Positions 37,187 to 41,874 of a stretch of 41,874 bases of DNA are shown piece after piece. Position numbers and translations under genes: made by a program. Under the pieces are notes generated by a model that saw nothing but the letters and a program-made list of their open reading frames with translations, did not search any database and was not told where the DNA came from. The stretch spans positions 16,709 through 58,582 of the forward strand of contig WTJV01000005.1 of assembly GCA_011524725.1 (NCBI GenBank), given 5' to 3'. Source of the stretch: Amoebophilaceae bacterium (GTDB taxonomy: Bacteria > Bacteroidota > Bacteroidia > Cytophagales > Amoebophilaceae). Every line of letters starts with the position of its first letter. Positions within the stretch are counted from its first letter, which is position 1.

Positions 37187-39205
37187 ATGATTTTCAAGCT
37201 TACTACTCCTTACCAAGCTTCAGGCGATCAGCCCAAAGCCATCCAACAGCTCGTAAAAGGAGTCGAACGTGGTGAGGCAGCCCAGACGTTGTTGGGAGTC
37301 ACAGGCTCAGGTAAGACTTTTACAGTGGCTAATGTGATTGAAGCGCTGCAACGGCCCACCTTGGTCATTAGTCACAACAAGACACTGGCAGCCCAACTAT
37401 ATGGAGAGCTGAAGCAGTTCTTTCCAGAGAATGCCATAGAATACTTTGTGTCTTACTATGACTACTACCAACCAGAAGCCTACATTCCGACTACCCACGT
37501 ATACATAGAAAAAGACTTATCTATTAACCAAGAGCTGGAGAAGCTTCGTCTCAGGGCAACCTCGGCCCTACTGACAGGAAGAAGAGATGTCATCGTCGTA
37601 GCGTCTGTATCTTGTATTTACGGGATCGGTAATCCAGAAGAGTTTGGGAAGAACGTCATACGCATTCAAGTGGGCGACCAGATGGCACGCAACCAGCTCC
37701 TACTGACATTTGTAGACATGCTCTACAGTAGAAATGAAAAAACTTTTGAACGGGGCAATTTTAGGGTTAAAGGAGATACCGTAGACATCTTTTTGGCCTA
37801 TGCAGACCACGCCTATCGTTTTTTCTTTCTGGGCGATGAAATAGAGGCTATTCATAGTATTGACCCCACCACAGGCACTCGACTATCACAAGAGCAGACT
37901 GTAGTGATCTTTCCGGCCAACCTCTTTATCACCAGCAAAGACGTCCTAGCGCAAGCCATACAAGAGATACAAGAAGACCTGGTAGCACAGATTCAGTTTT
38001 TTGAAGCGCAACATCGGTTTGAAGAGGCCAAACGCATCAAAGAACGCACGGAACTAGACCTGGAAATGCTGCGAGAGCTAGGTTACTGCTCAGGCGTAGA
38101 GAATTATTCACGTTATTTTGACAGGCGTCAGCCAGGAACCCGACCTTTCTGTCTTTTGGATTACTTTCCCGAAGACTACCTGATGATCATCGATGAAAGT
38201 CATGTGACTATGCCTCAACTTCGAGCCATGTGGGGAGGTGATCGGGCCCGTAAGATCAACTTGGTAGACCATGCTTTTCGTCTTCCTGCTGCCATTGACA
38301 ATCGGCCTCTCAGCTTCAACGAATTTGAGTCGCTCGTCAACCAAGTCATCTTTGTAAGCGCTACTCCAGCAGAGTATGAACTTCGCCAATCGGACGGCGT
38401 AGTGGTAGAGCAAATTATCCGCCCGACAGGTCTGCTCGACCCCAAAATCGACGTTAGGCCTAGCACCCATCAAATTGATGACCTACTGGAAGAAATTGAT
38501 CAACGGATTCAGCGTCAAGAACGTGTGCTCGTCACGACCCTTACTAAACGAATGGCCGAGGAGCTGACCAAGTACCTGGAGCGGGCTGGCGTCAAATGCC
38601 GTTATATTCATTCAGACGTCAAGACGCTAGATCGTGTAGAGATATTGCGGGAACTACGGTTGGGCGTATTCGATGTATTGATAGGAGTCAATTTACTTCG
38701 AGAGGGCCTGGACTTACCCGAAGTGTCGCTAGTGGCCATACTAGACGCAGACAAAGAAGGTTTCTTACGCAATGTGCGATCACTGATACAAACTATTGGC
38801 CGTGCAGCTAGAAATGAGCGGGGGCAAGTCATTATGTACGCAGATACGATGACGCAATCTATGGAAACAGCGATCAATGAAACGAATCGACGTAGAAGCC
38901 TGCAGATGGCTTACAACCAAGAACACAACATCACACCGCAATCCGTACACAAATCCAAGTCTGCCATTATGGAACAAACCCAAATGGTCGGCCAGGCAAC
39001 CCGGCCAAAGTACTATATAGAAGAAGAAACAAACGTAGCCGCCGACCCCGTAATCGCTTATATGAGTAAAGATGAGCTAATGCAACATATGAACACCATC
39101 AGAGAAAAGATGGAAGCAGCAGCGCAAGCCCTGGAATTTACAGAAGCGGCTAGATTGCGTGATGAGCTTGCCGCATTAGAAAGAACAAGAACGGATAAAA
39201 TGTGA
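37187..39205 (+). CDS. uvrB: excinuclease ABC subunit B
   Basis: The damage-verifying helicase of nucleotide excision repair. The 672 residues show Walker A GVTGSGKT (37-44), the beta-hairpin YYDYYQPEAYIP (about 91-102), motif II as DESHVT, helicase motifs SATPAEYE and GVNLLREGLDLPEVSLVAILDADKEGFLR, QTIGRAARN (motif VI), and a C-terminal UVR domain (EAAAQALEFTEAARLRDELAALE) that binds UvrC. Length is normal. It is convergent with recG (19-bp gap). Confidence 0.98.
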   Translation: MIFKLTTPYQASGDQPKAIQQLVKGVERGEAAQTLLGVTGSGKTFTVANVIEALQRPTLVISHNKTLAAQLYGELKQFFPENAIEYFVSYYDYYQPEAYIPTTHVYIEKDLSINQELEKLRLRATSALLTGRRDVIVVASVSCIYGIGNPEEFGKNVIRIQVGDQMARNQLLLTFVDMLYSRNEKTFERGNFRVKGDTVDIFLAYADHAYRFFFLGDEIEAIHSIDPTTGTRLSQEQTVVIFPANLFITSKDVLAQAIQEIQEDLVAQIQFFEAQHRFEEAKRIKERTELDLEMLRELGYCSGVENYSRYFDRRQPGTRPFCLLDYFPEDYLMIIDESHVTMPQLRAMWGGDRARKINLVDHAFRLPAAIDNRPLSFNEFESLVNQVIFVSATPAEYELRQSDGVVVEQIIRPTGLLDPKIDVRPSTHQIDDLLEEIDQRIQRQERVLVTTLTKRMAEELTKYLERAGVKCRYIHSDVKTLDRVEILRELRLGVFDVLIGVNLLREGLDLPEVSLVAILDADKEGFLRNVRSLIQTIGRAARNERGQVIMYADTMTQSMETAINETNRRRSLQMAYNQEHNITPQSVHKSKSAIMEQTQMVGQATRPKYYIEEETNVAADPVIAYMSKDELMQHMNTIREKMEAAAQALEFTEAARLRDELAALERTRTDKM

Positions 39206-39224
39206 ATAGAAAAATGTCAAACAC

Positions 39225-41324
39225 TTAACCGACACTGCCCCAGTCAATCGTATGATCACGGAGGCGTGCCAATTGATTTTTGACGGGTAAGTGCTGCGGG
39301 AGAGCTAGTGAAGGATCTTCCTTAATAATACGTTGGGCTGATTCTCTAGCAGCTTGTAAAATACTGCTATCCTGCGATAAATCAGCAATCTTAAAATCAA
39401 GCACGCCGCTTTGTTGTACGCCCAATAAATCACCAGGGCCTCGCAATTGTAAGTCTACGTCTGCAATCTTGAATCCATCATTGGTCTGCACCATGGTCTG
39501 AATTCGTTCTCTGCTTTTGCTGCTCAGTTGGGTACCTGTCATCAAAATACAGTAGGATTGATGACTACCCCGCCCTACCCGACCTCGCAATTGATGCAAT
39601 TGCGCCAATCCAAACCGCTCGGCACTTTCAATGACCATCACAGTAGCATTAGGTACATTCACGCCTACCTCTATCACAGTAGTAGCCACCATGAGTCGTG
39701 TTTCTCCTTGGGCAAAACGCTGCATCTCATAGGCCTTATCCGGTGTATTCATCTGACCGTGTACAATACTGATAGGAAAATCTGGAAAAGCTCGGCAGAT
39801 GCTTTCATAGCCATCCATCAGGTTTTGGTAATCCATGTTTTCGGACTCTTCAATCAGAGGGTATACCATATATACTTGCCGGTCAGCAACCATTTGCTCC
39901 CTGAGAAATCGGAATAACTTAAGCCTTTGTGCATCGTAGTAGTGTAACGTCTTGATAGGCTTCCTGCCAACGGGCATTTCATCGATGACCGAAACGTCTA
40001 AATCACCATAAAAGGTCATTGCCAAAGTACGTGGAATCGGTGTAGCGGTCATGACTAAAACATGAGGCAAGTCAGCTTGCTGATGATTCCAAAGTTGAGC
40101 TCGCTGCATCACTCCAAAGCGGTGCTGTTCATCAATAATCGCTAGCCCGAGATTGTGGAAGTTCATAGCAACATTCAGAAGTGCGTGCGTGCCTACTAGG
40201 ATTTGTAAGGTACCTGCTTGTAAGGCGTCTAAGATTGCTGTTCTACTCTTTCTCTTCGTAGCTCCTGTCAACAGCACTACCGTCAGATTGAGCGGCTGCG
40301 CCAAGTCCCGTAGTACCTTAAAATGCTGCTCTGCCAACAGCTCCGTAGGAGCCATCATGGCCACTTGCGCACCACTACCCAGGCAAATGAGCATAGACAA
40401 AAAGGCAACTATCGTTTTTCCGCTACCCACATCGCCTTGTAGTAATCGGTTCATCTGGTGACCCGATCGCAAGTCTCGATATATTTCCTTAACGACACGT
40501 TTTTGGGCTCCTGTCAATGCAAATGCAAGACCCGTTTTATAAAACCGATGTAGCAATTGTGTGTTATGTAGTATTTTACCTTTACGTTTCTCGACTTGTA
40601 TTTGTTTCAACTGCAAAAGTTGCAGTTGCAGATAAAATAGTTCTTCAAACTTAAGACGAAAACGCGCTTGACCTAGCACGTGGTGATTTTTAGGAAAATG
40701 AATATTCCAGAGCGACTGCGCTTTCCCGGTCAGTTTATATTGTCCTAGTAGGGCATTAGGTAGTGTTTCCGGAATATGCTGAGCAACTTGGGGCAAAACG
40801 TAGTGCAATGACTTAGCAACTATTTTACTATCGATATGCCTCGCCTTAAGCTTATCTGTAGTATGGTATACGGGCCGTAGCGACAAGTCCTGATGCGCAT
40901 GCTCTGGAGGAGTCGTAGCGATCTCTAACTCTGGATGCACCATATTCAACTGCTGGCCATAGGCAGTTAGCTTACCGAAAACAATATAGGTGGCTCCCAC
41001 CTGTAATTTTTTAAATATCCAAGAAAGCCCCTTAAACCAGACCAACGTGATTTCGCCCGTATTGTCCCTTAAACAGGCTACTAACCTTTTCTTACCGGCC
41101 TGAACGATCTGGACGCGGCTTAGAGTGCCCCTAAGTTGTACATAAGATAGGCGCGATGTGAGGGTATTAATCGGATAGAGGTGGCTACGATCTTCGTAAC
41201 GGAAAGGATAAAAATAAATCAGGTCTTCAAACGTAGATAATTGTAGTTCTTGATGAAGCAACAAGGCCTTACTAGGCCCTATACCTGGAATATATTGTAG
41301 TGCGGTTTGTAAGACAGAAGACAT
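39225..41324 (-). CDS. recG: ATP-dependent DNA helicase RecG
   Basis: RecG remodels stalled forks and Holliday junctions. From the ATG at 41324 it has 699 residues. The N-terminal wedge domain starts SVLQTALQYIPGIGPSKALLL; an OB region includes VQLRGTLSRVQIVQAGKKRLVA. The helicase part has Walker A GDVGSGKT (about 296), DEQHRFGV (about 398), VMTATPIPRT and QLRGRVGRGSHQSYC. The longer frame from 41363 adds 13 unlike residues. Its start lies next to the AT-rich candidate origin. Confidence 0.96.
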   Translation of the reverse strand: MSSVLQTALQYIPGIGPSKALLLHQELQLSTFEDLIYFYPFRYEDRSHLYPINTLTSRLSYVQLRGTLSRVQIVQAGKKRLVACLRDNTGEITLVWFKGLSWIFKKLQVGATYIVFGKLTAYGQQLNMVHPELEIATTPPEHAHQDLSLRPVYHTTDKLKARHIDSKIVAKSLHYVLPQVAQHIPETLPNALLGQYKLTGKAQSLWNIHFPKNHHVLGQARFRLKFEELFYLQLQLLQLKQIQVEKRKGKILHNTQLLHRFYKTGLAFALTGAQKRVVKEIYRDLRSGHQMNRLLQGDVGSGKTIVAFLSMLICLGSGAQVAMMAPTELLAEQHFKVLRDLAQPLNLTVVLLTGATKRKSRTAILDALQAGTLQILVGTHALLNVAMNFHNLGLAIIDEQHRFGVMQRAQLWNHQQADLPHVLVMTATPIPRTLAMTFYGDLDVSVIDEMPVGRKPIKTLHYYDAQRLKLFRFLREQMVADRQVYMVYPLIEESENMDYQNLMDGYESICRAFPDFPISIVHGQMNTPDKAYEMQRFAQGETRLMVATTVIEVGVNVPNATVMVIESAERFGLAQLHQLRGRVGRGSHQSYCILMTGTQLSSKSRERIQTMVQTNDGFKIADVDLQLRGPGDLLGVQQSGVLDFKIADLSQDSSILQAARESAQRIIKEDPSLALPQHLPVKNQLARLRDHTIDWGSVG

Positions 41325-41381
41325 GTTGAAAAACAGAACTCCAGTAAAGTCATAATGACTCACTCAACTTTCCACTGGAAG

Positions 41382-41717
41382 ATTTATAATAAATATTTAT
41401 AAGAATATTATTTTAATTATTAGGAAGTGGATATGTAGAAAAAAAATAAGGCAGAATATTGGAAAGATCATTTGTACATAAGTAATGCTTAATCCATACT
41501 TTATCCACATTATATCCCACGAATCTTTTCGTTATACTACCACCTGTAAAAAATTTGTGGATAGCTAATTTTTTATCTGCAGATTAGTGGTTTTGAGTAA
41601 CATTGTGGATATCCATGTGATGATTTGTGTGCTATCGAGCTTGTCCATGAACGTATAATTTTTAAGGCTTTGAGAATAGTCTAGCTATCATACTCGAGAA
41701 ATTCACACTTATCCACG
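41382..41717. other. oriC: candidate replication origin: AT-rich tract plus four DnaA-box-like sites
   Basis: A very AT-rich stretch (41382-41460) is followed by TTATCCACA (41501-41509, perfect DnaA box), TGTGGATAG (41556-41564) and TGTGGATAT (41604-41612), both one mismatch in the other strand, and TTATCCACG (41709-41717, one mismatch). Four boxes in 217 bp, next to an unwinding-type AT tract and without a gene, is the pattern of oriC. dnaA itself is not in the window. The parS site at 7958 on the same window supports an origin-proximal location. Confidence 0.6.
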
Positions 41718-41805
41718 CAATATCTACATGGCCTCCTAAGCCATGCAGCATAGTGGCCCCCTGTTTTGGGTAAGCCCGTAACGCTAACACTCAATGACTA
41801 TAATC

Positions 41806-41874
41806 GTTGAGCCTTAAGAAAGGGAAATTTCATCAATGATAACGTGTGCAGTAAGATTTTTACCCAAATTTTAT
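41806..41874 (-). repeat. start of another repeat-element copy, cut by the window end
   Basis: From GTTGAGCCTTAAGAAAGGG onward the sequence matches the inner right arm of the intact copy at 24048 (aaatt-catcaatgataacgtgtgcag). Here the terminal bases are GTTGAGCC, as at the left end of other copies, which supports that both ends are one inverted repeat. The outer flank is TC rather than TA. Confidence 0.75.

Noticed and set aside
1-41874. tRNA, rRNA and CRISPR arrays
   Set aside because: No cloverleaf-like T-loop sequences, rRNA signatures or regularly spaced short repeats were seen by eye; the only short tandem pair is the 55-bp repeat at 1-134.

Overview
The window reads as chromosome of a Bacteroidota bacterium with a reduced, insertion-rich genome, most likely an intracellular symbiont of the Amoebophilaceae type (Amoebophilus/Cardinium group). 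Evidence for the phylum: a TTTG-N19-TAnnTTTG promoter, no clear Shine-Dalgarno sequences, a NusB with a long N-terminal extension, a short starch-synthase-like protein, a Big_5 lipoprotein and the nusB-ytxH-yajC cluster. Evidence for the symbiont lifestyle: many insertion-derived repeats, decayed transposases, and a lipoprotein reading frame next to a Ulp1-type (eukaryotic-like) cysteine protease domain. The genus is inference; no 16S rRNA or tRNA gene was seen.

Layout. 1-400: end of a small lipoprotein gene with a 55-bp direct repeat. 808-3902: mraY, hisS, ybaB. 3900-5347: a 571-bp non-autonomous TA-flanked repeat split by an IS5-type element. 5441-6130: dead IS1 transposase, strong terminator, and a 35-residue Cys-rich mini-gene. 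6640-7685: rnhA and marC on the minus strand. 7958-7973: a canonical parS site in front of mnmG. 9995-16965: ABC exporter, Big_5 lipoprotein, birA, ftsH. 17025-18223: second repeat copy, alkyltransferase-like protein, HTH protein. 18629-24029: bifunctional PBP, uvrC, GT5-like protein. 24048-26157: inverted full-length repeat copy and gltX. 26433-29444: MdlA-like ABC protein and PiT-like permease. 29464-32746: minus-strand cluster DUF2905, yajC, ytxH, nusB, leucine dehydrogenase. 33069-34682: promoter, lipoprotein and Ulp1-like protease in two frames joined at an A9 tract. 34976-37066: another repeat copy and an ABC protein. 37187-41324: uvrB and recG. 41382-41717: AT-rich DNA with four DnaA-box-like sites, a candidate replication origin. 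41806-end: start of one more repeat copy.

Functionally the window holds envelope synthesis (mraY, PBP, YajC, FtsH), DNA repair (UvrB, UvrC, RecG, ATL, RNase HI), translation (HisRS, GluRS, MnmG), three half-size ABC exporters, and a probable chromosome-maintenance landscape (parS plus DnaA boxes). The most notable new observations are the frame-split lipoprotein/Ulp1 protease with a dnaX-like slippery A tract, the dispersed TA-flanked inverted-repeat family sitting at gene 3' ends, the tiny GG-CCCTPCNCC peptide gene with its own terminator, and the candidate oriC.
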